From positions 16,430,001 to 16,494,000 of the forward strand of contig NC_079515.1 of assembly GCF_000801105.2 (NCBI RefSeq): DNA of 64,000 nucleotides, read 5' to 3'. Positions 1 through 11,268 of this stretch are shown here, one piece after another (the first letter of the stretch is position 1; each line of letters begins with the position of its first letter). A program made the translations under genes and the position numbers. The notes under the pieces are model-generated. The model was not told the DNA's origin, made no database searches, and saw only the letters and a program-made list of their open reading frames with translations. Source of the DNA: Raphanus sativus (lineage: Eukaryota > Streptophyta > Magnoliopsida > Brassicales > Brassicaceae).

Positions 1-164
1 TCTTGGTTGCTTTGAGTTCTTGTTTGGTATCGTTATATTGTCTAAATGATTCTGATATTTTTATTTATTTGAAGCCAACTTATGTGTTATTTGTTCCGAT
101 TTTGAGGACAACTTGTCAAGTTCTTTCTGTTACGAAAAGATTTCAACTTAGGTTTGAACACAGT

Positions 165-3100
165 ATGATGGACAAAGCTTGGGTACATCTAAACAGGTAC
201 TGATCTTAAGCATATATATTATGTTTCATTTTGGTGTTTAGAGGCTTAACTTGTTTCTTTTGTTTTCGTTTTGATTGTTAATGGAAGAGTTGATCCTGGA
301 TACGAGAGAGGGGCTTCACAGTTTGTCCGAGATGTGGCTTCATCTATGGGAGGGATTGATATGATTATATGCCCGTGCATAGACTGCCGTAACATAGATC
401 GTCATGCAGCAAGTGTGGTACTTGATCATCTTGTTACCAGGGGTATGGAGGAGGGTTATAAGATGAGGGCTGATTGGTATCTACATGGTGAATTGAACAC
501 AGAGGTTGCAGATGAAAACAAAGTGAGTGAATGGAACGATGAGATCTTTGGGTTGTTCAGAGCTGCTCAGTGTTTTGATGAAGACTTAGCTGATATTGGG
601 GGTTTAAATGAGATGGCAGAGGGAGACGACAAGAAAGAGGATGAGTTCTTGGCGAAGCTAGCTGACGCTGAAACACCACTGTATCCGAGCTGTGCAAGCC
701 ATAGCAAGTTGTCTGCAATTGTGTCATTGTTCAGATTGAAGACTCAGAATGGATGGTCAGACAAGAGTTTCAATGATCTGCTAGAGACATTGCCGGACAT
801 GTTACCTGAAGAAAACGTCCTGCACACATCACTCTACGACGTTAAGAAGTTTCTGAAGTCATTTGACATGGGTTACGATAAGATCCATGCTTGTGTCAAT
901 GACTGCATCCTTTACAGAAAGAGGTTCACGAAGCTAGACAAGTGTCCTAAATGCAAAGCTTCGAGATGGAAGACTAATAAGCACACTGGTGAGAAGAAGA
1001 AAGGCGTTCCACAGAAAGTCTTACGGTACTTTCCTGTAATACCACGACTGAAGCGAATGTTCCGGTCTGAGGAAATGGCCAAGGAATTAAGATGGCACTT
1101 TACCAACAAAAGCAGTGATGGAAAGCTGCGTCATCCTGTTGATTCAGTGACATGGGAGCATATGAATGCGAAATACCCTTCATTTGCAGCTGAAGCGAGG
1201 AACCTGAGGCTTGGACTTTCAACGGATGGCTTCAATCCATTCAACATGAAGAATTCGATGTACAGTTGCTGGCCGGTCTTGTTAGTTAACTACAACCTAC
1301 CACCTGATTTATGCATGAAGAAGGAGAACATTATGCTTTCTTTGTTGATTCCTGGTCCACATCAGCCTGGTAACAGCATAGATGTGTATCTAGAACCCCT
1401 AATAGACGATCTGAACAGTCTGTGGAGCGTTGGAGAGGTAACATACGACGCTCTTAGTCGATCTACTTTTACACTCAAGGCGATGCTGCTATGGACGATC
1501 AGCGATTTTCCGGCTTATGGTAATCTTGCAGGATGCAAGGTGAAAGGGAAAATGGGGTGTCCTTTATGTGGGAAGAATACAAATAGCATGTGGCTGAAGT
1601 TCAGTAGAAAACATGTTTACATGTGCCACAGAAAGGGTCTTCCACCAACTCACAGATTTAGAGGAAAGAAGAGATGGTTTGATGGAAAAGCTGAACAAGG
1701 GAGAAGGGGAAGAATACTCACTGGTCGTGACATTTCTCAACATCTGAGAAATTTCCACAATGATTTTGGAAATTTTAAACGATCTGCAAGTAAGAGAAAA
1801 AGGATTCAATGTTCAACTGAGAAAGGGTCTGATAGTGAGAGTTTCTCTAGCGAATCAGAGGAAGAGGAAGAGGAAGAAGTACAAGTCGATGAGGATGAGT
1901 TATCTAGATGGAAGAAAAGGTCTATATTCTTCAAGCTACCTTATTGGGAGGTAAGATGCTTCTTTCTGTTACTTTAATTGTTTTTCATTGTCACAGTTTT
2001 TAAATATATTTTTCTGTTTCTTATGTGCAGGAACTTCCGGTGAGGCACAACTTAGATGTAATGCATGTGGAGAGAAATGTTGCTGCTAGCTTAGTTTCAA
2101 CCTTGTTGCACTGTGGGAAATCAAAGGATGGTCTTGCGGCTCGTAAGGATCTGGAAGAGCTTGGGATTAGGCCTGATTTGCACCCAAAAATGCGAGGTAA
2201 AAGAACCTATCTCCCTCCAGCACCGTGGTCATTGTCGAAGACAGAGAAGAAGATATTTTGCAGGCGTCTATTTGATTTCAAAGGGCCAGATGGATATTGT
2301 TCTAACATATCAAGAGGCGTCTCAATGGATGACTGTAAAGTCAGTGGGCTAAAATCACATGACTACCACGTCTTGATGCAACAACTTCTGCCGATTGCAC
2401 TTAAAGGGTTGCTACCAAAAGGACCGAGGCTCACCATTTTTAGGTTATGCGGTTTCTTCAATCTGTTGTGTCAGAGAGTGATTGACATGGAGAAGCTGCT
2501 GGTTATGGAAGCTGAGATTGTTGAGACTCTGTGCATGTTTGAAAGATTTTTTCCTCCAAGCTTGTTTGATATCATGCTCCATTTGACTGTGCATCTAGGA
2601 AGAGAGGCTCGGCTTGGTGGACCAGTCCACTTTAGATGGATGTACCCATTTGAAAGGTAAGATGTATATGAATTATTTAGCTTAATTATTTTACCAGTCC
2701 GACTAATCTGACATTTGATTCAGGTACATGAAAGTCCTCAAAGATTTTGTGAGAAATCCTGCAAGACCAAAGGGATGCATAGCTGAGTGCTATCTAGCGG
2801 AGGAATGTATCCGGTTCTGCAGTGAATTCTTGAAGAAGACAACAAATGTTCAAGAAAAAGTAGAAAGAAACATGGAGTATGAGAACAATTCAATCTTAGA
2901 GGGTCGGCCTATATCCACTGATACATACGTTAGTCTCACTGAGGTGGAAAAGAGGATTGCACATCTTGCTATCATCCAAAACATGGCTCTCGTCGAACCT
3001 TATGTAGAGTAAGTATATATTACTCTTTGAGTTCACAGTTTATATATACTAGCATCTATTTTTAGTAATTTGTTCCTATTTTCTGTCTTTTACAAGTGAG

Positions 3101-3880
3101 CATCTACAGTATTTACAAGACACAAATGGGAGATGTCGTCGTGATGCATCAACCTTATGGAGTATGCATACAAAGAATTTTGCTTCGTGGCTAAAACAAA
3201 AGGTAATGGTGAATTTGTTTAATTTTCTCCTCTTACATACTGCGTATTGAACTGATTAATGATTGACATTGCTTTATCAGGTGCCTCTTGATTCTACAGA
3301 ACATAGCGACACACTTAAGTGGATAGCTTATGGTCCACGTTCTTCTGCAAGGTCATACACAGGGTTCATTGTTAATGGGCAGAGGTTTCACACAACCTCA
3401 GTGGATCGGAAAAGTCAGAATAGTGGGGTATACTATGAGGCTACTGCAGTGTGTAGAGCTAGTGCTAAAGATACATCACAGGTGGTAGATTTGGTATCTT
3501 ACTACGGCAGAGTCACAGATATTATTTTGATGGATTATAATATCTTCTATGTTCCTCTCTTCCGTTGTCAATGGGCAGTAAAGGGCAATGGAGTGAAGAT
3601 AGAAGATGGGTTCACACTTGTTAACTTGTCTCATAGTCAAGCCTCATTTGCAAGTGACCCATACATACTAGCATCTCAAGCGAAGCAGGTTTTTTACTCA
3701 AGAGAAGACGAGTCATCAAACTGGTATATTGTCATGAAAGGTCCTTCTAGAAGATACAGTAAGGAAGATATGCAAGAAGGAAATGCAGACATTGGGCCAT
3801 TACCGTCAGATGTTGACATGGACGTTGACATTGATGAAGCTGAGAATGCTAGAACTGATTGCGAAGGGATATATGTGTGA
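165..3880 (+). CDS. TNP2-like CACTA transposase (six exons, uninterrupted)
   Basis: Exons by GT-AG rules: 165-196, 288-1950, 2031-2656, 2724-3008, 3097-3202 and 3281-3880. They sum to 3312 nt, 1103 residues, with no stop. The start MMDKAWVHL resembles the usual TNP2 start. Domains in order: Transposase-associated zinc motif (about 10-85, CPCIDCR); Transposase_21 catalytic region (about 150-480) with STDGFNPF, DVYLEPLIDDL, SDFPAYGNLAGC and a CPLCG motif; DUF4218 (about 560-770) with HNLDVMHVERNV; DUF4216 (about 900-1060). The protein binds transposon ends and catalyses excision and insertion in the nucleus. Length is normal for TNP2. A Ser/Glu-rich acidic stretch lies near 520-545. ATG 168 is an equally possible start. 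All exon joins keep frame, so it could be functional if expressed. Confidence 0.9.
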
Positions 3881-4063
3881 AACGTAGCTTTTTTGTATTT
3901 GAGTGCTAGTTTGCTTTGTCTTTTTGAGTGGTTCTTTGCTTTGTCTTTTTGAGTGATTCTTTGCTTTGTCATTGTGTGCTTGTTTGAGATTGTCGTGTGA
4001 TTGCTTTAATGTTGTGTTGAGTTGATTTAACTCTGTTTTCTTATAATTTTCAGGTAAATTGAC

Positions 4064-6906
4064 ATGGGAGGTAAAAGAAAGAAAGGTGGAAAGAAAGGAA
4101 ATAAGAAGTCAAAAACGGTAGATAAAGAAGTTGAGTTTGTTTGTACTGTCAAACCACGTCAGCAAACAGAGCAAGAGCAGGATGGTGACGAATCAGAGCA
4201 TGATGTGCAGGACCAACCACAAGAAGTGCAGGACCAACAGCAAGATGTGCACGACCCAGAGCATGATGGTGATCATGAAAAGGAGCAAGAAAAGGAGCAT
4301 GATCAGGAGCGACAACAAGAGCAGCAAGTTTCTAACGAACCTGAAGGTGAGATAGAACATACTCTGGAGCCTGAGGTTGGAAGCTGTCGTAAGAGAAAGC
4401 GTGGACCAACCATGATGAGAGACTTGGCCAAAGATCCAAATACCAGAGTTCATGTGGATTTCACTTTTATGGGAGAAGCATATGGTCCTGGTTCAGTGAA
4501 GTTGTCTTCATATTTAGGTCCCTTGGTAAGGGAACACGTCCCTGTTACATTAGAGACTTGGAAAAAAATCACTGAAGAAGTGAAGACAGTGCTCTGGAAA
4601 TCAGTCCAGGTAATTGTTTGTATACAATGATTAGTAGAATTATATATTGAAGTTACTGATTATTGGTTTGTTAATTATTTTTGCAGGCAAGGTTTGAAGT
4701 TGATGAGGAGTACCAAAGAGTTGCAGTTCTGAAGCAGATGGGAGCTTTATGGAGGTCATCCAAGTCACGACTAGTAACCCAAATCAATGAAGCTGAAAAT
4801 AACCAACAAAGGATGAATCTCAGACCCAAGAATGTGCCTCCAGTTGAATGGCGTAAATTTGTGAAGCTAAAGACAAGCCAAGAATTCAAGGTATACATTC
4901 CGAGTTGTTTAAGCTATACATTACTATCTAGATTACATGTTAACATACAAAATGATAGGTTCTGAGTGATAGCTACAAGGAGAGGAGACGCAAACAGATT
5001 CCTCACACTTGTAGTCGAAAGGGAATGGTTCGACTAGCAGAAGAAATGGTAAGCACACTATCTTGTCCTTTTAAATGTTTTGACAATGCAAGTTGACATA
5101 TAATATTTTCCATAGAAAAATAGTTCTGAAGACCCATCTGAAGTGTCAAGACTTAAAGTCTGGGTGAAGTCACGTACAAGAAAAGATGGAACTCCTATAA
5201 ACACTAATGCCGCTGAGAAGATTGTAAGTTACATACATATTCGGTAACTCTTATTACAATATACTTCTAATGTTTCTGGTTAATGTTTTTGTGGTTTGCA
5301 GCAAAAGGCTGCTGAGATTGCTACCGGTGCTAAGCAGACTGGTAAAAACGAAGATGAAGACACACTCATCCAGGTTTTAGGACCTGATAATCCTGGTCGT
5401 ATGAGAGCAATGGGGAGGAATGTCAGTAAGACAAAATTAGCTTGCTTCAATGTCAACCACAAGTCTATTTCTGAAATGCAAGAGAAGCAATTGCATCTCC
5501 AGAAAAAGGTTAACGAGTTACAGTCTGAACTTGCAATAGTTAAAAACCAGGTTAGTTACATCTTGAAGAATAGATTAAGACATATAAGTGGTTATATTGA
5601 GAAAATTATGATGTGTTGTGTTTATGTTTCAGAGAGAAGACAATGAGGTTGGGGAAAACTCGGCTGCTAGAGTAAGTTGTTATCATATAAGCTGATTAGC
5701 TATATGACAGTCTCACATTTTTTACTACTGTCCATTTAACAGAGTGTGAACAAGATATCCCAGAAGAGGTGTCTTTTGATTGATTGGGCTGATGAAGAAG
5801 GGAACGTTGGTGAAGGCTGTATCCTCTCTTCTGACCCAAATGACATAGTCAATGACAGTCGCTTAGGCCCTTCGGATCTTAAAGTCTTGGTTGAAGCTGC
5901 TACTGAACCAGAAGCATTCCTCTGGCGACCTGCGAGTAACATGTGCACAATTAAGGAAGCAGTGGGTCATATTATTGCATGGCCGAAGAATAAATGTGTG
6001 GAACTAGGTCTGGGGCTTGATCCAGAAGACATTGCACCACTGGTAATCTCATTCTATTGCACTCACCTATAAACTAATTTAATTATTTCCTGCTAAAGAG
6101 AATTTTGGTTTTCTGAATGTGATTGACAGGGCTCTAGAGCAACTTCTCTCAACAAATGCAAACTACTGGATTTGTCTGATGATGATGTCGTTGTGGGTGA
6201 AGGGCGTTGGCAGACAAAAGAAGCAAAAGCATTGGTCAATGGACTTCCTCTCGGACCTAAAGCGGTAAAAGTTTTCCTGGATGTTGTACATGAGCAGGGA
6301 ACATATTTATGGAGGCTTACGATGGATCTTGCATACCTCGAGGACTGCGTACACTCTTTTATATCATAGCCTGTTCGGAAAGTTGTCTTTGACAATCCAC
6401 CAGAAGCAACATCACAACAATCTCCTACTCCAAAAACCGTCTCTTCAGTAGGAAGAGAAACAGGTATCAAAAATACATCTGTTGGTTCCAAATCTGTAGC
6501 AACAACATCAACTCCTACTGAGGAGTCTCCACCATCTGATCAGGTAAATTTATAACTTATTATTTGCATTCATCTGCTTATATTAATCTTTGAGTTTTAA
6601 GTAATGTAAATGTCTGTTGAATGTTTGCATAAGCATGGATCTCAACCAATCAAGCAGAATCAGAAGTGCAAACTGATGGACCTTGGTGAGAGGAAACAAG
6701 TAGTAGCTGAAGGTCGTGTGCATTCAACAGACCCATCTCAAATGGTCCACTTTGTGTGCTTGGGTCCGAAAGCGGCTAGAGTGTGGGTAGATGCTGTGAT
6801 AGTCGATGATGCAGAAGTCTGGAGGAAGACAGATGAAATCGAGTGTTTGAAAGATGCACATGGTTCATCGATTGCATGGCCACTTGAAAAATTGGTCATA
6901 TTCTAG
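4064..6906 (+). CDS. TNP1/TNPA-like CACTA accessory protein with one in-frame TAG
   Basis: Predicted exons: 4064-4609, 4687-4890, 4959-5048, 5116-5223, 5302-5550, 5633-5671, 5743-6042, 6130-6543 and 6634-6906. Every exon is a multiple of three and every intron is phase 0. The N-terminus is basic (MGGKRKKGGKK), followed by a Gln/Glu/His-rich tract, then a plant Transposase_24 (Ptta/En/Spm) domain (about 100-390) ending in a short coiled coil. Three related C-terminal repeats follow, at exons 7, 8 and 9, resembling the TNP1/En/Spm Transposase_23 domain (pattern C-x-L-x-D ... GxG ... LGPxAxxVxVxxV ... W). TAG at 6367-6369 falls where the other repeats have the Trp of an AWP motif, so TGG to TAG is likely; the product would stop after 591 residues, inside repeat 2. 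Such proteins bind the subterminal repeats. Confidence 0.82.
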
Positions 6907-7199
6907 ATACTGTAAGTGTTGTGTTTTGTGTGTTTAAACTGATGAGAGTTTTTATTGCATAACTGATCAGAGTTTATATTGTTGCAGGCTGCAGGGGGAT
7001 GAACAACTTAGGTCCGGACTTGGCTAGTTTTAAGCTTAGACAAATCAAGTTAATGTATGATATTATTTCTTGTCTTTTGTATCTGTTTTCAAACGGCATC
7101 AGTAACTCTTGTGTAATGACTTATGTAATGACTTATGTATGTGGAACCTATTTTATGAATGAATTTGTTTCGTCATGGATTTCTGGTTTGGTGAAACAA

Positions 7200-7627
7200 G
7201 ATTCAAATCATAGCTCTTCGACACAATACAATAGCTTTAAAAGAAGAGTTATACTTTAAGATCATAGCATTTAAAATTACATACAATTTGAACTATCATA
7301 ATACATTTCGAAGCTATTACAATAGGTTAGTATAGCATTTCTGAATAGCAATTACCAAAATAAATTATTGCTATTGTAGAAGTCTATACCATAGCACCAA
7401 ATATGTACCGTAATCAGTTTATAACACTTAATAATCGTGCCATATATTTCTTAATAACAACACCTAGGTATTGCTATCATAATTACACTTTTCGTAGCGT
7501 CAAGAAAAAACGCTATTGTAGGGGGGTACCTATGATGGCTGCCGTATACATAGCATTTATGAAAACGCTATCAAACCCCTAACATAGCATATAACCCGCG
7601 CTAACAATGAGCATATTTCTTGTAGTG
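7200..7627 (+). repeat. CACTA 3' subterminal repeats and terminal inverted repeat
   Basis: More than a dozen copies of a short TAGC/GCTA-containing motif occur in both orientations, for example ATAGCATTT near 7265 and 7335, ATTGCTAT near 7370 and 7462, ACGCTATTGTAG near 7510 and ACGCTATCAAAC near 7566. They end at the terminal TTTCTTGTAGTG. In En/Spm-type elements such motif clusters are the binding sites of the TNP1/TNPA protein. The same motifs recur just inside the second CACTA terminus at 63750. Confidence 0.8.
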
Positions 7628-7933
7628 CACCTTTCTCCATGGAGGCACGTCCTCCTTATGTAGATAACCAGAACTTGTTCCACAAGTTCTTTCAAAAACA
7701 ACTTAAGCAACTTTCCTTTTTCTATTTAGGAAATAACTCTCTTGCATTTTCTTCTCCAAGTAATATCATTTAACTTTAATGTAAACTTTCTGATAAATAT
7801 ATTACTTCTTCTCCAAGCTTAACAAGCCAACCGACATCACAAAACACGAACTCCAACTTAGCCCATCTTCATGACACACACATGTACTACCTCCTGTAGT
7901 ACTTCACGAACTAACCCAGCATATACATCTTCA
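7628..7933 (-). repeat. 3' LTR fragment of the gag-only element
   Basis: Matches 9671-9974 of the full LTR with only a few substitutions and small indels. It stops exactly at the CACTA terminus (7627/7628). The polypurine tract lies directly outside it at 7934-7947. A 16-bp copy of the LTR/polypurine junction (TCTTCAATCTCCCCCT) recurs at 7990-8005. Confidence 0.87.
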
Positions 7934-8028
7934 ATCTCCCCCTTTTTGATTATGCATGTGAACTCATTACCTCAAGACAGACAACCACGTCTTCAATCTC
8001 CCCCTATGAGTCACATCATGGTCAAAAA

Positions 8029-9150
8029 CTAATATGAAGATCTATAGCCTCCAAAGTAAGGAGGAAATCCTATTCCACCATCTCTATACTGATCATATCT
8101 CCTAGACCACATATTCCTGAGCCCAAATCCTCCATGATTAGCTCCTTGAACTGGCTTGAAACACTCACGTTGAATATGCCCTTGAACTCCACAAGAATAA
8201 CATATAGGACCATGACTCCTCATACCATAAGCACCATAAGCTTGCACCATCTGATTCTTCTCCCTCAGCAACTTGAAACACCTTGGCCTAATGTGCCCAA
8301 CAACACCACAGTGATGACAAACAGGCCGCCACTTTCGTTGAGATGCACTCTTCAATCCAGAACCTCTCAAAGGAGTAGTCGCCGTAGCAGTTGCCGTAGC
8401 AGTACGCGTAGCAGTCGCGTTCTTCACATCAGTTGCAGTCTTTACTGCAGTCTTTTCATTGGATGCCTTCTCTGCAGACACCTTAACCTCTGGCTCTGTA
8501 GCAGACGTAGCTAAACCCCTAGTTTTTCCTACTGATACAAAAACACCTTCAGCTTTAGAACATTCTCCTTGATATCCAAGGCCACATCGATCACTCTTTC
8601 CAATACTGAGCAAATGATCTAGCTGTTTCGTCCCACCATTCAGCATCTTCAAACCCTTTTGAGTCTCTGCAAGTTGAGCAACAGCCTGTCGTGCTTCTTC
8701 TTCTTTCTCTGAGGCATACTTAAGTGCTTCAGCAACTTCAGCTTCTAGCTTAGCTTTCTCCTTAGCAAACTGTGAATTAGTATCAACCTGCTTGAGCCAA
8801 TTCTCATATAGGCTCTCATATTTCCCAGCAAGATCAAAGTCTCCATCATCATCATCACTTACAGCATCATCATCACCTTCACATGAAGACCCTGACGCAG
8901 ACGCTGACGCAGATCCCGTCGCAGATTTTTTCTTAGAACCAGGAACAAAAGTTGTGAACGCCACCAAGTTCTTCAACTCCTTACCATCATCAGAAGCACT
9001 CTTGGTGACTATCTTCTTCTTCCGCTTCTGCAGATTTGTACATTCAGCTTGTACATGCCCAAAACCTTTGCATTCAAGGCACTGTAGAACCTTTGGGGAA
9101 TTACCAAATCTTCCTCTTGTTCCTTTCTCCTTCATACAATCATCAACCAT
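8029..9150 (-). CDS. Gag-like protein with three CCHC zinc knuckles
   Basis: A 373-residue frame. Three CX2CX4HX4C knuckles are visible: CLECKGFGHVQAEC near residue 24, CHHCGVVGHIRPRC near 275 and CYSCGVQGHIQREC near 317. Between them are a Ser/Asp-rich segment, a predicted coiled coil (about 115-165) and a Thr/Ala repeat (about 235-255). This is the nucleocapsid part of a copia-type Gag that binds element RNA; the usual UBN2 capsid domain is missing. The same frame continues upstream to an ATG at 9210 (MEKAKLPFKKRF) but is cut by TAG at 9153-9155, so the original start was probably upstream. Ends of the frame are Gly/Tyr rich. No pol follows. Confidence 0.78.
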   Translation of the reverse strand: MVDDCMKEKGTRGRFGNSPKVLQCLECKGFGHVQAECTNLQKRKKKIVTKSASDDGKELKNLVAFTTFVPGSKKKSATGSASASASGSSCEGDDDAVSDDDDGDFDLAGKYESLYENWLKQVDTNSQFAKEKAKLEAEVAEALKYASEKEEEARQAVAQLAETQKGLKMLNGGTKQLDHLLSIGKSDRCGLGYQGECSKAEGVFVSVGKTRGLATSATEPEVKVSAEKASNEKTAVKTATDVKNATATRTATATATATTPLRGSGLKSASQRKWRPVCHHCGVVGHIRPRCFKLLREKNQMVQAYGAYGMRSHGPICYSCGVQGHIQRECFKPVQGANHGGFGLRNMWSRRYDQYRDGGIGFPPYFGGYRSSY

Positions 9151-9321
9151 GAACTACATAGAAGATCCATTCCTAGAAAAACGCTTCTTGAAAGGCAACT
9201 TAGCTTTCTCCATCGATCTTCAAGATCTACTTGAAACTATGTCCTTCTTCCTGAACCAGTTTCTCTTCTCACTCTTCCAGATCACACACCAGTAACTTAG
9301 GTGACCCGCTCTGATACCACT

Positions 9322-9974
9322 TGTTAATGTAGTGAGAGCAGAGAAATAAAGTGCAGAAAGTAAAAGACACGAGTTTTTCTTTTCGAATTCACTAGAACAA
9401 GAGAGTCTTACACCAATCTTTTCTATTACAAGAATCCTTTAGGATTAGCCTCAATCCTAAGCTAAAACTCCCCCTAGAGTCTAGACTTCTGTTTATCAGG
9501 ATCCTCCAAACCCCGAGCTAAACTCCCCCTGACTCTAGGCTTCAATCTTCCACTTCTCGGAAGTACTTCACCAACTACGTCAACACCTAACGCAGAGAAG
9601 TGACACCAAAGGCTTGATCACACAAGCAACACTAGAACGATCTCTCAACTGTTTTTCTTTTTTAGCAGAGACACCTCTCCATAGAGGCACGTCCTCCTTA
9701 TGTAGATAACCAGAACTTGTTCCACAAGTTCTTTCAAAAACAACTTAAGCAATTTCCTTTTTCTCTTTAGGAAATAACTCTCTTGCATTTTCTTCTCCAA
9801 GTAATATCATTTACCTTTAATGTAAACTTTCTGATAAATATATTACTTCTTCTCCAAGCTTAACAAGCCAACCGACATCACAAAACACGAACTCCAACTT
9901 AGCTCATCTTCATGACACACACATGTACTACCTCCTGTAGTACTTCACGAACTAACCCAGCATATACATCTTCA
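9322..9974 (-). repeat. 5' LTR of the gag-only element
   Basis: 653 bp with TG...CA ends on the minus strand (TGAAGATGTATATG ... CATTAACA). Positions 9671-9974 match 7628-7933 almost base for base. The primer-binding site follows after a 2-bp spacer. Confidence 0.88.
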
Positions 9975-11026
9975 GCTATTTTGCTCATGGTTTTAGCGAC
10001 TATTTTTTTGTTAATCGTATCAAGGAAGAAGGCAAAACTTTATCTACAGTTCTTACTGTGAGAACAAATCATGTTAGTATCATGGTTTTTGATAATCATA
10101 TCTTAATCCCTTTAGTTTTCTGTCTCTTTTTTTATTTCACTTTTCGAATCTGAAAATCTTGATAATCGAAAGAAATAGCAGAGGACGTCATCTCATACTT
10201 TTTTGAATTATCCATTACATTATTTTTTCATATTATGTTCTTGATATAAACTCAGTGGAAATGATTTTTACGAACCTTGATTCGAACTAGATTTTATTAT
10301 TCCATTGAATTTATTTAATTTGTTTGATTATCCTCAAAGTCATTGATGAGTGAGTATATGCTTTGCGTTATGGTTATTTAGTTCTCTGCTTGTATACATC
10401 AAAATCATATAAAAGTCTAAGCTATTTTTGGCTGCATATGTGAAAGTTGCGTCAGATTTAGAATCGGCGTAGTTGATAAAAAATTTCCTAAAATTAAGAA
10501 GTTCTTAAAGAATGAAGATGAAGACTGAGAGGAGGTGAGCAAATTTCTGATTTTATTTTCGTAATTCATAACATTTAGGGTAACAAACATTTAACTCGTC
10601 TCCCGATTTTATTTATGTTAATCTTCAGTTTATGTATTCATTAGAGATAATTTTTTTGTTAAATGCTACTATATAATTGTCGGTAATTGATAATACATGA
10701 CTTACTAGCTGATACATTATTTGTTAACCGATTCATTTTGTCATAATAGATACATTTTTTCTTTATTATACATGGTAACAAATCATATCAGCTAACAAAT
10801 CATGTATCAGCTAGCGAAACATGTTATATGTTTTGCTAGCTGATATATAGTTTATTAGCTGATAAAAAATTGTTATTTGATAAAAAATTTCGTAGGCTGA
10901 TAAATTGTTTAATATAAGGGTAATATCCTTTTTACCTGTTGATCGTTTAATGGTATAAAAGGTAATGATTTGCAGAACAAGAGTTTCTTATGGATTTTTT
11001 GGCAGATTTAAAAGGGAATAAATGAG
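9975..11026. other. AT-rich stretch with no gene; one hairpin
   Basis: No coding region is supported. Several copies of a CAGCTGATA/TATCAGCTA-like word occur between 10690 and 10890. An inverted repeat pairs TATCAGCTAGCGAAACAT (10805-10822) with ATGTTTTGCTAGCTGATA (10828-10845), one mismatch, 5-nt loop. This may be a decayed MITE. Confidence 0.6.
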
Positions 11027-11257
11027 TTGGTATTTGGAAAAAAACAAACAAGCCCGGTTTCAATCTTTTCTAAAGCTCTAGAGAATGCTAACATTTGGTT
11101 TGATGTCAACATGCCTGTGAAGGTAGACTCCGCAATCCAGCTTTGTGATCTCAGAACTTCTTCAAAGTGGTCCCCTCCACCGATTGGCACCCTAAAATGC
11201 AACTCTAGGGTAGCATGGGGGAGACCAAATGCTTATAGTGGAGATCGTGGATTTTGA
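11027..11257 (+). pseudogene. LINE RNase H domain relic
   Basis: The reading frame contains SKWSPPPIGTLKCNSRVAWG, which fits the W-x-PP-x-G-x-(L/V)KCN-x-D-x-AW entry to the RNase H domain of plant L1-like LINEs. The catalytic Asp of that motif is replaced by Arg and the frame ends soon after, so only a fragment remains. It lies directly before the LTR relics at 11269. Confidence 0.55.
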
Positions 11258-11268
11258 GAGACCATAAT

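Larger units (their letters stand above)
1..7627 (+). mobile_element. CACTA (En/Spm) DNA transposon, 5' end outside window
   Basis: The right terminus reads TTTCTTGTAGTG at 7616-7627, the inverse of the CACTACAAGAAA end of CACTA elements. It is preceded by a subterminal zone rich in TAGC/GCTA motifs. Inside lie the two genes expected of an autonomous element: a TNP2-like transposase and a TNP1-like accessory protein, both on the plus strand. The left terminus is not in the window. The DNA just beyond 7627 matches the inside of an LTR whose other copy lies at 9671-9974, so the element is nested in that LTR. A 3-bp target duplication cannot be checked without the left end. Confidence 0.93.
7628..9974 (-). 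mobile_element. Gag-only LTR retrotransposon (TR-GAG-like), 3' LTR split by CACTA
   Basis: Read on the minus strand: a 5' LTR (9974-9322), a primer-binding site TGGTATCAGAGC (9319-9308), one gag-like reading frame (9150-8029), a polypurine tract AAAAAGGGGGAGAT (7947-7934) and the first 306 bp of the 3' LTR (7933-7628). The CACTA element interrupts the rest of that LTR. The internal region is only about 1.39 kb and holds no protease, integrase or reverse transcriptase, so the element could only move with help from a relative. The two LTR copies differ at roughly 2% of positions by eye, which implies a fairly recent insertion. The host-site duplication cannot be checked because the far end lies outside the window. 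Confidence 0.85.

Noticed and set aside
8134..9295. Plus-strand frames opposite the gag-like ORF
   Set aside because: Antisense shadows; the minus frame has three zinc knuckles and correct retroelement context.
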